The notes below the pieces were generated by a model, which was given only the letters and a program-made list of their open reading frames with translations, was not told where the DNA came from and ran no database searches. 64,000 bases of DNA from Streptococcus mitis B6 (GTDB taxonomy: Bacteria; Bacillota; Bacilli; Lactobacillales; Streptococcaceae), in assembly GCF_000027165.1 (NCBI RefSeq), contig NC_013853.1, forward strand, positions 1,612,001 through 1,676,000, read 5' to 3'. The translations under genes were made by a program, and so were the position numbers. Position 1 is the stretch's first letter. The number at the start of each line of letters is the position of its first letter. This document shows, piece after piece, positions 18,499-27,950 of this stretch.

Positions 18499-20721
18499 CT
18501 ATTCTTTTTCCATTAAAAAGTCATAAATTTCTTGCACGGTACCCAGCGCCATCATTTCTTGGTCTTTAACGGTTTGTTTGAGATTTTGGTAAATCCGACT
18601 TTCTCCTATCTCTCGCTTTGGCGCTTCCTTATTGACTGTCATAACACCATCTTTGATGGTCACAAAGCCTAGTTCTTCAAAGACTTGAATCATCTTGACA
18701 AGTAAGATTTGTTGAATATTGAGATAAGTGGCCAAATCCTTCAGTTTATAGCGAATATCAAACTCTGGAAACTGGTAGATAGTCTTGTACAATTTTGCAA
18801 ACTGATCTCTAGTCCCATAACCTGTCAGATAGTAGGCCTTATCAATATCATTTTTGAAATAGACAGCGGAAAAATTCTGTTTCTGAAAAATGGTCTTCAG
18901 CTGAGTAATATCTTCAGGAATGGTTTTCACGACAATAGCTTCACTAGCCGCTATATTTGGCACTTCTCCAGCAAAATCCAAGACTGGAACTCCTTCTGGC
19001 AAGACTGCATTCTTCCCACGGATGTTAAAGAGTTGAACACCCTCCACACGCGCATCCACCATCATCAACTGGAGGGCAGTTTGGCCATTCCATTGGTTGA
19101 CAGACAATTTGACTGCCAGCTCTAAATTCTTGGTTTGAGCAAACTCTGTCGCCCATCTGCCTTGGCCAAAGGCTACCACTTCAAAACTCGCCTCACCTTT
19201 GGAAATTTTCAACTTGAGATGAGCATTGCCTGCCCCCATAGTACGGGCACTTTCGACCTGAAAATCCTTTATATAAAAGACAGGTTTCTGATTGTCCATT
19301 CCAAAGGGAGCTAAACGTTCAAAACTTTTGACCGTTTCCAAGCTAAGTGTCTCCAAATTCAGTTCTTCATCTAGATTTAACTTGTTCTTGCCAGCAGCAT
19401 CTGCACCTTTTTCACGAACATAATCTTCCAAGACCTGAGATAAATCTGAGAGTTTCTCCACTTCCAGCGTCATTCCAGCCGCACCAGCATGGCCACCAAA
19501 GGCGATAAAGAGGTCTCGATGGGGATCTAGAGCCTCAAAAATATCGACCGCTTCCACACTACGAGCACTGCCCTTAGCACGACCGTCTTCTATATTAAGA
19601 ACAATGACTGTCTGTCCCAATTCTTCCAACAAACGACCAGCCACGATTCCTAGAACCCCAGGATTCCAGCCTTCCTTGGCCAAGACTTGGACCTTCTTCT
19701 CAGGGTCCACCATGGTCTTAGCTTCTTCATAGATAGACTGGACGATTTCCTTGCGCTCTTCGTTTTTCTGATGAATCATAAGGGCAATCTCGTGAGCTTC
19801 CTCGTCGTCAAATCCAGTCAACAAATCAATAGCGGGATTAGGATCATCTAGACGTCCCAAGGCATTCAAACGAGGGGCAATCTGGAAACCAACCGTTTCT
19901 TCTGTTACTTCGTTGGCGGCAATCCCAGCCATGTCCAGCATTTCTTGTAGGCCAATACGCTGGGTATGACCTAACATTTCCAGACCATATTGAACCAAGA
20001 TACGGTTCTCATCTGTCAAACTAACCATATCAGCAATGGTACCAATAGCAACCAAATCAAGCAATTCCACTTGTACTTCTTCTAACAGGGCACAAGCCAG
20101 CTTGAAAGCCACTCCGCAACCAGCCAAATATTTAAAAGGATAGTTCGCATCCGGATGTTCAGGATGGACAATGGCATAGGCATCAGGGAGGGTTTCAGGC
20201 ATGGAATGGTGGTCTGTCACAATGACATCCACTCCCATAGACTGGGCCAATTCAATAGCCTCATGACCAGCAACCCCATTGTCCACCGTCACAATCAAAG
20301 AAATTCCTTCTTGCTCGATAAAGTATTTATAAACACTAGCATTTGGACCATAGCCATCAGTAAAACGATTGGGCAAGTAAACACGGCACTCGGCACCAAG
20401 TTGTTCCAAACTTTCCTTAACAATTGACGCCGAAGTCATGCCATCCGCATCGTAGTCTCCATAAACGAGAATATTTTCCCCCTCTTCAATGGCCTGACGA
20501 ATCCGTTCCACTGCCTTGTCCATATCATGGAGCAGATAAGGGTCATGCAAGTCCTCCAAAGAAGGTTCTAAAAATTTCTTCAGACTTTCTTGGTCCTGAA
20601 TCCCTCTCTCAAATAATAACCGAGCCACCTCAGAACCCAGTCCAGCCTTCTTGGCTATCTTTGTAAAATCCGCATCTTCAACCTGCGGGGCAAACTGCCA
20701 TTCATAAGTAGGTGTTATCAA
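18499..20721 (-). CDS. recJ: single-stranded-DNA-specific exonuclease RecJ
   Basis: 5'-3' ssDNA exonuclease in recombination, mismatch and base-excision repair. DHH-family motifs are clear: YGDYDADGMTSA (motif I), TDHHSMPE (DHH), then GGHAGAAGM in the DHHA1 domain, an OB domain and a Firmicutes C-terminal extension. The start is uncertain: TTG 20719-20721 (ITPTYEWQFAP follows) gives 740 residues, while GTG at 20733 is an alternative. The longer frame to 20865 is not conserved-looking. It is divergent from the plus-strand ABC transporter operon. Confidence 0.92.
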   Translation of the reverse strand: MITPTYEWQFAPQVEDADFTKIAKKAGLGSEVARLLFERGIQDQESLKKFLEPSLEDLHDPYLLHDMDKAVERIRQAIEEGENILVYGDYDADGMTSASIVKESLEQLGAECRVYLPNRFTDGYGPNASVYKYFIEQEGISLIVTVDNGVAGHEAIELAQSMGVDVIVTDHHSMPETLPDAYAIVHPEHPDANYPFKYLAGCGVAFKLACALLEEVQVELLDLVAIGTIADMVSLTDENRILVQYGLEMLGHTQRIGLQEMLDMAGIAANEVTEETVGFQIAPRLNALGRLDDPNPAIDLLTGFDDEEAHEIALMIHQKNEERKEIVQSIYEEAKTMVDPEKKVQVLAKEGWNPGVLGIVAGRLLEELGQTVIVLNIEDGRAKGSARSVEAVDIFEALDPHRDLFIAFGGHAGAAGMTLEVEKLSDLSQVLEDYVREKGADAAGKNKLNLDEELNLETLSLETVKSFERLAPFGMDNQKPVFYIKDFQVESARTMGAGNAHLKLKISKGEASFEVVAFGQGRWATEFAQTKNLELAVKLSVNQWNGQTALQLMMVDARVEGVQLFNIRGKNAVLPEGVPVLDFAGEVPNIAASEAIVVKTIPEDITQLKTIFQKQNFSAVYFKNDIDKAYYLTGYGTRDQFAKLYKTIYQFPEFDIRYKLKDLATYLNIQQILLVKMIQVFEELGFVTIKDGVMTVNKEAPKREIGESRIYQNLKQTVKDQEMMALGTVQEIYDFLMEKE

Positions 20722-20833
20722 AAAGACATCCACTCTTTCTAAGAATTCTATTGCTTCATTATAACATGATTTAGGCTTTTTCTCTATCCAGATTGCTTTT
20801 TTATAAAATTTTAGTGAATTTTTAAGATATGAT

Positions 20834-20862
20834 TTGACAAGACAAATTTTTTGGTGTAAAAT
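20834..20862 (+). promoter_or_regulatory. promoter of the amino acid ABC operon
   Basis: Near-consensus TTGACA (20834-20839), 17-bp spacer, TAAAAT (20857-20862), 34 bp before the ATPase start. It lies just upstream of the divergent recJ start. Confidence 0.8.
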
Positions 20863-20896
20863 CATGTTATAAAATCTAACACAAAGGAGATTCCTT

Positions 20897-21655
20897 ATGG
20901 CTTTAGTAGAATTTGAACACGTCGAAAAATATTACGGGGACTACCACGCGCTCCGCGACATCAATCTCCGTTTTGAAAAAGGACAAGTCGTTGTCCTACT
21001 CGGACCATCTGGTTCTGGGAAATCCACTCTTATCCGTACCATCAATGGTTTGGAGGCTGTCGACAAGGGAAGTCTTCTAGTCAATGGCCACCAAGTTGCT
21101 GGTGCCAGCCAGAAAGATTTGGTACCTCTTCGCAAGGAAGTCGGCATGGTTTTCCAACATTTTAACCTCTATCCGCACAAAACAGTGTTAGAAAACGTAA
21201 CACTTGCACCTATAAAAGTTCTAGGAATTGAAAAAAAAGAAGCTGAAAAAACAGCTCAAAAATATCTGGAATTTGTAAATATGTGGGACAAGAAAGATTC
21301 ATATCCAGCCATGCTGTCTGGTGGACAAAAGCAACGGGTTGCCATTGCACGTGGACTCGCTATGCATCCGGAACTCCTCCTCTTTGATGAACCAACATCT
21401 GCCCTTGACCCTGAAACCATCGGTGATGTTCTGGCAGTTATGCAAAAATTGGCCCACGATGGTATGAATATGATTATCGTTACTCATGAAATGGGCTTTG
21501 CCCGTGAAGTTGCGGACCGCATCATCTTTATGGCTGATGGAGAAGTTTTGGTGGATACGACAGATGTTGATGACTTTTTCGACAATCCAAGCGAACCTCG
21601 TGCCCAACAATTCCTCAGCAAAATCATCAACCACGAAAGTGACAAAGTCAAATAA
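20897..21655 (+). CDS. polar amino acid ABC transporter ATPase
   Basis: GlnQ-type ATP-binding subunit of a polar amino acid importer. The 252-residue protein has Walker A GPSGSGKST, Q-loop VFQHFNLYPHKT, signature LSGGQKQR, Walker B LLLFDEPTSALDP and the H-loop VTHEMGFAREV. AAAGGAG precedes ATG 20897. First of four tightly spaced genes (ATPase, receptor, two permeases), probably importing glutamine, glutamate or a related amino acid; the substrate is not readable. Confidence 0.92.
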   Translation: MALVEFEHVEKYYGDYHALRDINLRFEKGQVVVLLGPSGSGKSTLIRTINGLEAVDKGSLLVNGHQVAGASQKDLVPLRKEVGMVFQHFNLYPHKTVLENVTLAPIKVLGIEKKEAEKTAQKYLEFVNMWDKKDSYPAMLSGGQKQRVAIARGLAMHPELLLFDEPTSALDPETIGDVLAVMQKLAHDGMNMIIVTHEMGFAREVADRIIFMADGEVLVDTTDVDDFFDNPSEPRAQQFLSKIINHESDKVK

Positions 21656-21665
21656 GGAGGCGCCT

Positions 21666-22460
21666 ATGAAAAAGAAATTCTTTTTATCCGCATTATTGAT
21701 TAGCCTTTTCGGCCTTACTGCTACAAAACCAGTTCAGGCTGACACCAGTGTCGCAGACATTCAAAAGAGAGGCGAGCTGGTTGTCGGTGTGAAACAAGAC
21801 GTTCCCAATTTCGGTTATAAGAATCCTAAGACTGGGACCTATTCCGGTATCGAAACTGACTTGGCCAAAATGGTAGCAGATGAGCTCAAGGTCAAGGTTC
21901 GCTATGTGCCGGTTACAGCGCAAACCCGTGGACCCCTTCTAGACAATGAACAGGTCGATATGGATATCGCAACCTTCACCATCACAGATGAACGCAAAAA
22001 ACTCTACAACTTCACCAGCCCTTACTACACAGATGCCTCTGGCTTTTTGGTCAATAAATCTGCCAAAATCAAAAAGATTGAGGACCTAAACGGCAAAACC
22101 ATCGGAGTTGCCCAAGGTTCCATCACCCAACGCCTGATTACTGAACTGGGTAAAAAGAAAGGCCTGAAGTTTAAATTCGTCGAACTTGGTTCCTACCCAG
22201 AATTGATTACGTCCCTACACGCTCACCGTATTGATGCTTTTTCCGTTGACCGCTCGATTCTATCTGGCTACACTAGTAAACGGACAGCACTACTAGATGA
22301 TAGTTTCAAGCCATCTGACTACGGTATCGTTACCAAGAAATCAAATACCGAGCTCAACGACTATCTCGATAACTTGGTTACTAAATGGAGCAAAGATGGT
22401 AGTTTGCAGAAACTTTATGACCGTTACAAGCTCAAACCATCTAGCCATACCGCAGATTAA
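21666..22460 (+). CDS. ABC transporter substrate-binding protein, family 3
   Basis: Receptor subunit of the same importer. The 264-residue protein begins MKKKFFLSALLISLFGLTA with a signal peptide ending near KPVQA. There is no lipobox cysteine, so it may stay attached by an uncleaved signal or be released. The binding domain has the family motifs YSGIETDLAKMVADEL and RGPLLDNEQVDMDIATFT. Start ATG 21666-21668 follows AAGGAGGCGCCT; the longer overlapping frame is rejected because it lacks the signal at its N-terminus. Confidence 0.9.
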   Translation: MKKKFFLSALLISLFGLTATKPVQADTSVADIQKRGELVVGVKQDVPNFGYKNPKTGTYSGIETDLAKMVADELKVKVRYVPVTAQTRGPLLDNEQVDMDIATFTITDERKKLYNFTSPYYTDASGFLVNKSAKIKKIEDLNGKTIGVAQGSITQRLITELGKKKGLKFKFVELGSYPELITSLHAHRIDAFSVDRSILSGYTSKRTALLDDSFKPSDYGIVTKKSNTELNDYLDNLVTKWSKDGSLQKLYDRYKLKPSSHTAD

Positions 22461-22472
22461 GGAGGACACCCT

Positions 22473-23151
22473 ATGACAGATTTATCATCTTGGACAGCCT
22501 ATTTTCAGGATTTTGGACAATTTTTCAACGGTTTCCTCTTCACCCTTGCCCTAGCGATCGGATCCTTTATCCTCGCCATGGTCTTAGGCATCTTATTTGG
22601 AGCCATGTCAACCAGTAAACGTCCAATTTTACGCATTTTAGCTCGCATCTTTGTGGAGTTTTACCAAAACACTCCCCTCTTAGTGCAGTTTGTCATCGTT
22701 TTTTATGGCCTACCTCTTATCAGTGACCATATCATCATGATTCCAATTTATTGGACAGCTGTACTCTGCGTGGGACTCTATCACGGCGCCTATATCGCTG
22801 AGGTTATTCGCTCAGGGATTCAGTCTATTCCTAGCGGTCAAATGGAGGCAGCCTTGTCACAAGGGTTTACCTATATCAGTGGCCATGCGCTTGATTATCT
22901 TGCCTCAGGCCTTTCGTATCATTCTCCCTCCTTTGACCAACCAAATCGTCAACCTCATCAAGAACACCTCAACAGTCGCTATCATCTCTGGAGTAGATTT
23001 GATGTTTGTGACCAAGTCTTGGTCAGCCCTCAACGGAAACTACATTCCAGCATTTTTAGGCGCTGCTCTACTATACTTTTCTCTTTGCTTTCCTGTTGCC
23101 CAGTTTGGTCGCAAGATGGAGCAAGCCAACAAAAAAGCCTATTCACTTTAG
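22473..23151 (+). pseudogene. amino acid ABC permease, single-base frameshift
   Basis: First permease of the importer (HisM/GlnP family). Residues 1-136 read normally from MTDLSSWTAYFQDFGQFF through the membrane segments to SQGFTYIS in the EAA loop. The frame then breaks at GG 22881-22882. Removing one G restores AMRLIILPQAFRIILPPLTNQ and the remaining 80-odd residues to a stop at 23151. The gene therefore looks inactivated in the middle of the cytoplasmic loop that contacts the ATPase. Both halves are otherwise well conserved, which points to a recent mutation or a sequencing error. Confidence 0.85.
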
Positions 23152-23160
23152 GAGGTTACT

Positions 23161-23820
23161 ATGGAATCCATTTTAGAAGTTTTGACCCCAGATAACCTAG
23201 TCTTTATCTTTAAAGGATTTGGCTTGACCCTCTACATTTCTCTGATTGCCATCGTCCTCTCTACCCTTATCGGAACGGTGCTAGCCGTCATGAGAAATGG
23301 TAAAAATCCTGTCTTAAGGATCATCTCCAGCATTTACATCGAATTTGTGCGTAACGTTCCTAACCTCCTCTGGATTTTCACTATCTTTTTGGTTTTCAAG
23401 ATGAAATCCACTCCAGCAGGAATCACTGCCTTCACTCTCTTTACCTCAGCAGCTCTAGCTGAGATTATTCGAGGCGGTCTCAATGCCGTAGACAAGGGAC
23501 AGTACGAAGCAGGAATGTCACAAGGATTTACTTCTGCACAAATCCTCTACCACATCATTCTCCCACAAGCCATTCGCAAAATGTTGCCAGCCATCATTTC
23601 TCAGTTTGTAACCGTGATTAAGGATACCAGCCTCCTCTACTCTGTTATCGCCCTACAAGAACTCTTTGGAGCTAGCCAAATTCTCATGGGCCGTTATTTC
23701 GAACCAGAGCAGGTCTTCAGTCTTTATATCCTGATTGCCCTCATCTACTTCAGCTTTAACCTAGCAATTTCTAGCCTGTCACATATGCTAGCCAAACGTT
23801 GGCAACAAGCTGCAGAATAA
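23161..23820 (+). CDS. amino acid ABC transporter permease
   Basis: Second membrane subunit of the importer, 219 residues, with about five membrane segments and an intact EAA loop (GMSQGFTSAQILYHIILPQA). It starts 9 bp after the true end of the frameshifted permease with AGGAGGTTACT. Its TAA stop coincides with the first base of a BOX element, which is thus transcribed at the operon's 3' end. Confidence 0.9.
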   Translation: MESILEVLTPDNLVFIFKGFGLTLYISLIAIVLSTLIGTVLAVMRNGKNPVLRIISSIYIEFVRNVPNLLWIFTIFLVFKMKSTPAGITAFTLFTSAALAEIIRGGLNAVDKGQYEAGMSQGFTSAQILYHIILPQAIRKMLPAIISQFVTVIKDTSLLYSVIALQELFGASQILMGRYFEPEQVFSLYILIALIYFSFNLAISSLSHMLAKRWQQAAE

Positions 23821-23936
23821 TACTCTTCGAAAATCAAATTCAAACCACGTCAGCTTCCATCTGCAACCTCAAAACAGTGTTTTGAGCAACCTGTGGCTAG
23901 CTTCCTAGTTTGCTCTTTGATTTTCATTGAGTATAA
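23820..23936 (+). repeat. BOX element (short form) at operon end
   Basis: ATACTCTTCGAAAATCAAAT start (boxA end), shortened middle with CAAAACAGTGTTTTG, and TTTTCATTGAGTATA (boxC end). Its internal structure resembles the short copy at 1338-1453. It abuts the permease stop codon. Confidence 0.85.
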
Positions 23937-23942
23937 ACAGCC

Positions 23943-23970
23943 ACTCTCCAGTTCATTGGAGAGTCTTTCT
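23943..23970 (+). terminator. possible terminator of the ABC operon
   Basis: ACTCTCCA ... TGGAGAGT stem followed by CTTTCT. The T tract is weak. Confidence 0.5.
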
Positions 23971-23981
23971 ACGCAATCGCC

Positions 23982-24016
23982 AAAAAAACACTGCCAGATT
24001 CCTCTAGCAGTGTTTT
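23982..24016. terminator. msmK terminator (probably bidirectional)
   Basis: AAAACACTGC ... GCAGTGTTTT stem, with seven T after it on the minus strand, 13 bp beyond the msmK stop. Confidence 0.8.
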
Positions 24017-24029
24017 GAGTTTCATTTGC

Positions 24030-25160
24030 TTAGTAAATTGTTCTTTCAGTTTCTACATCGAAGAAGTGTGCTTTGTTCAAGTCAAATCCAAGTTCAACTG
24101 TTGCACCTGTTTGCAAGTAGTCACGAGCATCAACTTTAGCAACAAATTCATCTTTACCAACTTGGCAGTAAAGGTGAGATTCTGAACCAAGCAATTCTGA
24201 TACAGAGATAGTCGCTTTTACAACACAGTCTGGGAATGTTTCAAGGAAAGCAGGTTCTGCATTCACGTCTTCTGGACGGATACCGAAGATCAATTCTTTA
24301 CCTTCGTAGCCTTTTTCACGAAGAACTTTCAAAGCACCTTCTGGAACTTTCAAACGGAAACCGTCAGAAACAATTTCGCTACCAACCAATTTCACGTTGA
24401 TGAAGTTCATAGCTGGGCTTCCGATGAATCCTGCTACGAATTTGTTAACTGGGTTTTTGTAAACTTCTTGAGGAGTACCGATTTGTTCTACACGTCCGAT
24501 AGTACCTGTACCAGCAGGGTTCTTAGTTGCTGACATGATAACGATACGGTCTGCAAGTGTCATCGCTTCTGTTTGGTCGTGAGTTACGTAGATAGTTGTA
24601 GCTCCGATACGACGGTGGATTTTAGCGATTTCAGCACGCATTGATACACGAAGTTTAGCATCCAAGTTTGACAAAGGCTCGTCCATCAAGAATACTTTTG
24701 CGTCACGGACAATCGCACGACCCATGGCAACACGTTGACGTTGACCACCTGAAAGGTCAGCTGGTTTACGTTCCAAGAATTCTTTCAATCCAAGGATTTC
24801 AGCTGCTTCTTGCACACGTTTGTCGATGTCTTCCTTGCTATATTTACGCAATTTCAAACCGAAAGCCATGTTATCATAAACAGTCATGTGTGGGTAAAGA
24901 GCGTAGTTTTGGAATACCATGGCGATATCACGGTCTTTTGGAGCTACGTCGTTGACAACCACGCCATCGATAGATGCAGTACCTTCTGTGATGTCTTCAA
25001 GACCAGCAATCATACGAAGAGTTGTTGATTTACCACATCCTGAAGGACCTACGAAAACGATGAACTCTTTGTCTTTGATGTCCAAGTTGAAGTCTTCAAC
25101 TGAGTAGTGTTCGCTGTTTGGATATTTTTTGTAAATATTTTTAAGATTCAATTCTACCAT
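24030..25160 (-). CDS. msmK: shared sugar ABC transporter ATPase MsmK
   Basis: ATPase that in pneumococcus energises several carbohydrate importers (raffinose, maltodextrin, sialic acid). The 376-residue protein has Walker [18 protein letters not shown], Walker [16 protein letters not shown], and the C-terminal TOBE/OB regulatory domain ([10 protein letters not shown]). It is monocistronic with its own promoter and terminator, which fits a shared subunit. It separates the amino acid ABC operon from the cysS cluster. Confidence 0.92.
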   Translation of the reverse strand: MVELNLKNIYKKYPNSEHYSVEDFNLDIKDKEFIVFVGPSGCGKSTTLRMIAGLEDITEGTASIDGVVVNDVAPKDRDIAMVFQNYALYPHMTVYDNMAFGLKLRKYSKEDIDKRVQEAAEILGLKEFLERKPADLSGGQRQRVAMGRAIVRDAKVFLMDEPLSNLDAKLRVSMRAEIAKIHRRIGATTIYVTHDQTEAMTLADRIVIMSATKNPAGTGTIGRVEQIGTPQEVYKNPVNKFVAGFIGSPAMNFINVKLVGSEIVSDGFRLKVPEGALKVLREKGYEGKELIFGIRPEDVNAEPAFLETFPDCVVKATISVSELLGSESHLYCQVGKDEFVAKVDARDYLQTGATVELGFDLNKAHFFDVETERTIY

Positions 25161-25192
25161 GAGGTGAACTCCTTTTGTCTTTTGATAGTTTT

Positions 25193-25216
25193 ATTATAGA
25201 TGAAAACGCTTTACAT
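25193..25216 (-). promoter_or_regulatory. msmK -10 box with adjacent cre-like site
   Basis: Minus strand TATAAT (25193-25198) directly follows TGTAAAGCGTTTTCAT, a cre-like sequence with one extra base compared with the TGWAANCGNTNWCA consensus. Catabolite repression by CcpA fits a carbohydrate ATPase, but the site is imperfect. Confidence 0.5.
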
Positions 25217-25242
25217 TTCTATGGCAAGATGACCAAAAAAAT

Positions 25243-25271
25243 AAAAAAGTTCTGTGCAACTTGCACAAAAC
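25243..25271 (-). terminator. terminator of the pnp-to-regulator cluster
   Basis: Minus strand GTTTTGTGCAA G TTGCACAGAAC followed by TTTTTTATTTTTTT, right after the regulator stop. Confidence 0.8.
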
Positions 25272-25272
25272 T

Positions 25273-26142
25273 TTAGAGAATATCTGGTAAAATCAATTGA
25301 TAACACAAGGTGAGATCTGTCAACTCCTTCAACTGAAGCCCTGTCAATTCTTCCCATTTATCAATCTTATATTGGAGAGAATTGCGGTGCAGATAGAGTT
25401 TCTGGGCTGTTTTAGTGAGAACAGCACTATTTTCCCAAAGAGAGAGGATGATTTCCTGAATCTGATCTTGATCCAAAATCATCTGGTGTAGACATTCCTT
25501 GATTGGCTTCAAGTCCACGAGCCTTTCTCCCATACTCCATAGATAGAGCTGAGAAAAAGTATGAACACCTTGGTGACCCTGACGCCACCAGGTCTTAAAC
25601 AAATCGCGCTCTGCTTTGATTAAGTCTGATAGGGCTTGATGGCCTGTCTGAGACCAAACCTGACCTAACATGATAGAGAGACGCAGTCCAAAGTCATATT
25701 CAACCGCTTCAATCGTATCACTTAAAATAGCTCGTACAGAGGTGTACTTATCTTGTTGGAGAACAAAAATGTAATCCTGCGCTCCCACCTGTAGCACTGT
25801 CTGACAGTTAGGAAAAAGGGTCCGCATCATATCTAGCCAAGAAGCTAGATTTTCCTGCTGAAAATAGGAAAGATGACAATAGGCCAACTGAATCTTTTTA
25901 AAAGTTTGTGGTGCTTGTCCCTTGCCCTCAATCAGAAAAGAATACCAAGGATTGAGCGAACGAGCCTGCTCCTGCTGGGTCAAAAGGGAAATCAACTGCT
26001 TTTCACGCTCACTGAGCCCAGTTTCCTCCAGCAAAATCCACTGCTGAGAAGCTAAAGGGAGGGTAAGATATCCCTCTTTCTCTACTGGTTGGTCTGAAAT
26101 CTGAGCTTCAGGAAACCAGTCTTGTAGTTCTTTTGACATCAT
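25273..26142 (-). CDS. PucR/CdaR-type helix-turn-helix regulator
   Basis: Probable transcription regulator. The 289-residue protein has a long uncharacterised N-terminal part and a C-terminal PucR-type HTH region (LTKTAQKLYLHRNSLQYKID, then LTGLQLKELTDLTL). The N-terminus matches no domain I recognise; no membrane segment is seen. It begins 3 bp after mrnC, so it is the last gene of the cluster that includes cysS. What it regulates is not evident; msmK immediately downstream is a candidate only by position. Confidence 0.75.
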   Translation of the reverse strand: MMSKELQDWFPEAQISDQPVEKEGYLTLPLASQQWILLEETGLSEREKQLISLLTQQEQARSLNPWYSFLIEGKGQAPQTFKKIQLAYCHLSYFQQENLASWLDMMRTLFPNCQTVLQVGAQDYIFVLQQDKYTSVRAILSDTIEAVEYDFGLRLSIMLGQVWSQTGHQALSDLIKAERDLFKTWWRQGHQGVHTFSQLYLWSMGERLVDLKPIKECLHQMILDQDQIQEIILSLWENSAVLTKTAQKLYLHRNSLQYKIDKWEELTGLQLKELTDLTLCYQLILPDIL

Positions 26143-26145
26143 GTC

Positions 26146-26532
26146 CTAACCCTCCACTTTTTGGATGCACCACGAAATCAAGCTCTCAAGACGTTCCAGA
26201 TTTTCAGTCATATGAAGATAGCCCATCACAGCTTCAAAACCTGTGGACATACGGTAAGTCACCACATCAGCATTTTTAGCCTTTGTGTGACTATTGGTAT
26301 TGCGACCACGTTTGTAGATTTCTTCTTCTTTTTCCGTTAGGACCTGCTCCTCCAACATGAGAGAAATCAGGCGAGCCTGAGCCTTGGCTGAGACATACTT
26401 GGTCGCTTCTTGATGGAGTTTATTGGGCTTGGTCATACCTTTGAGGATGAGGTGACGACGAATATACATAGAATACACCGCGTCCCCCTCAAAGGCTAGC
26501 GCAATCCCGTTAATGAGATTGACATCAATCAC
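26146..26532 (-). CDS. mrnC: Mini-ribonuclease 3
   Basis: Dimeric RNase III catalytic domain without a dsRNA-binding domain; matures 23S rRNA. The 128-residue protein has the signature AFEGDAVYSMYIRRHL (acidic catalytic residues) and the KNADVVTYRMSTGFEAVMGYLHM helix pair. It overlaps the end of cysS by 8 bp, the common Firmicutes arrangement. Confidence 0.92.
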   Translation of the reverse strand: MIDVNLINGIALAFEGDAVYSMYIRRHLILKGMTKPNKLHQEATKYVSAKAQARLISLMLEEQVLTEKEEEIYKRGRNTNSHTKAKNADVVTYRMSTGFEAVMGYLHMTENLERLESLISWCIQKVEG

Positions 26533-27868
26533 GTGTCCACCTCACTCCATCTTTGGTATCAAGGAGCTTAATCCCTTGAGCAGCCAATTGGTCACGGATT
26601 TGGTCTGCTGTCGCAAAGTCACGATTGGCACGCGCCTCTTGTCGTTTTTGAATCAAGGCTTCAATGTCTGCATCTAAAACTTCCTCGACAAAGACAATTC
26701 CAAAGACTTCCAACATATCCGCAAGAGCTTGCTTGACACTTGCATCATAGTTGCCGGAATTGATCCACTTGGCCATTTCAAAGACAACTGTGATTCCATT
26801 TGCAGCGTTAAAATCTTCATCCATTGCAGCCACAAACTTGTCTTTAAAAGCCTGTAACTCTTGAGCATCTACAGTCCCAGAAAATGGTTGTTCGTAAGTG
26901 TTCTTTAGATACTTGAGATTAGTCTCTGCATCACGCACTGCCTTTTCTGTAAAGTTGATTGGCTTGCGATAATGTTGAGTCGCAAAGAAGAAACGAAGCA
27001 CTTGCCCATCGAGGGTTTTGAGGGCATCATGCACTGTAATAAAGTTGCCCAAGGATTTGGACATCTTGACATTATCGATATTGACAAAACCATTGTGCAT
27101 CCAGTAGTTGGCAAAGGTCTTACCTGTTTTAGCTTCAGACTGGGCAATTTCATTGGTGTGGTGAGGAAACTCAAGGTCAGCTCCACCACCGTGAATATCA
27201 ATGGTGTCGCCCAAAATCTCTGTTGACATGACTGAACACTCGATGTGCCAGCCCGGACGACCAGGTCCCCAAGGACTGTCCCAAGAAATCTCGCCTAATT
27301 TGGCAGCTTTCCATAGGGCAAAGTCTACAGGATTTTCCTTACGAGCCGTTTCTTCATCGGTTCGACCTGAAGCACCTAGCTCCAAATCTTCCAATGTTTT
27401 ATTTGCTAATTTAGCATAGTTATGGGATTTTTCAACACGGAAGTAAACATCCCCTTGGCTCTCATAGGCAAAACCTTTTTCAATCAACTCTTCCACAAAG
27501 CGGATGATATCCGCCATAAACTCCACTACACGCGGATGGCGGGTCGCAGGCTTCACGCCTAAGGCCGTCACATCCTCACGAAAGGCAGCAATGTACTTGT
27601 CCGCAACCTCCTGGGGCGTGATACCTTCTTCCTTGGCACGGTTGATAATTTTATCATCTACATCTGTAAAATTGGAAATATAGGCAACCTCATACCCACG
27701 ATACTCAAAATAACGACGAATCGTATCAAAAGCTACCGTCGAACGGGCATTCCCCACGTGGATATAGTTGTACACGGTTGGCCCACAAACATACATCTTG
27801 ACTTTGCCGTCCTCGATTGGGACAAATTCTCGCAAATCACGAGACATGGTGTCATAGATTTTAATCAT
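26525..27868 (-). CDS. cysS: cysteinyl-tRNA synthetase
   Basis: Charges tRNA-Cys. The 447-residue class I synthetase has the zinc-ligand Cys in MYVCGPTVYNY, a HIGH-type motif as HVGNARS, the zinc site around WHIECSVMS and HHTNEIAQSE, and KMSKSLGN. Start is ATG 27866-27868 (MIKIYDTMSRDLREF); an in-frame TTG 30 bp upstream is less likely. It is placed downstream of cysE and the GNAT gene with an 82-bp gap. Confidence 0.94.
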   Translation of the reverse strand: MIKIYDTMSRDLREFVPIEDGKVKMYVCGPTVYNYIHVGNARSTVAFDTIRRYFEYRGYEVAYISNFTDVDDKIINRAKEEGITPQEVADKYIAAFREDVTALGVKPATRHPRVVEFMADIIRFVEELIEKGFAYESQGDVYFRVEKSHNYAKLANKTLEDLELGASGRTDEETARKENPVDFALWKAAKLGEISWDSPWGPGRPGWHIECSVMSTEILGDTIDIHGGGADLEFPHHTNEIAQSEAKTGKTFANYWMHNGFVNIDNVKMSKSLGNFITVHDALKTLDGQVLRFFFATQHYRKPINFTEKAVRDAETNLKYLKNTYEQPFSGTVDAQELQAFKDKFVAAMDEDFNAANGITVVFEMAKWINSGNYDASVKQALADMLEVFGIVFVEEVLDADIEALIQKRQEARANRDFATADQIRDQLAAQGIKLLDTKDGVRWTRD

Positions 27869-27950
27869 AAAATAATAGTCAGGAAAGCCAAAATCCAAGA
27901 ACAGTTAATTTCATCACTAAGAGTTCAATTGAATTTCAGTCCGAATCTCT

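Noticed and set aside
25193..25216. Perfect cre site at msmK
   Set aside because: There is one extra base between the half sites relative to the consensus, so it is listed only as cre-like.
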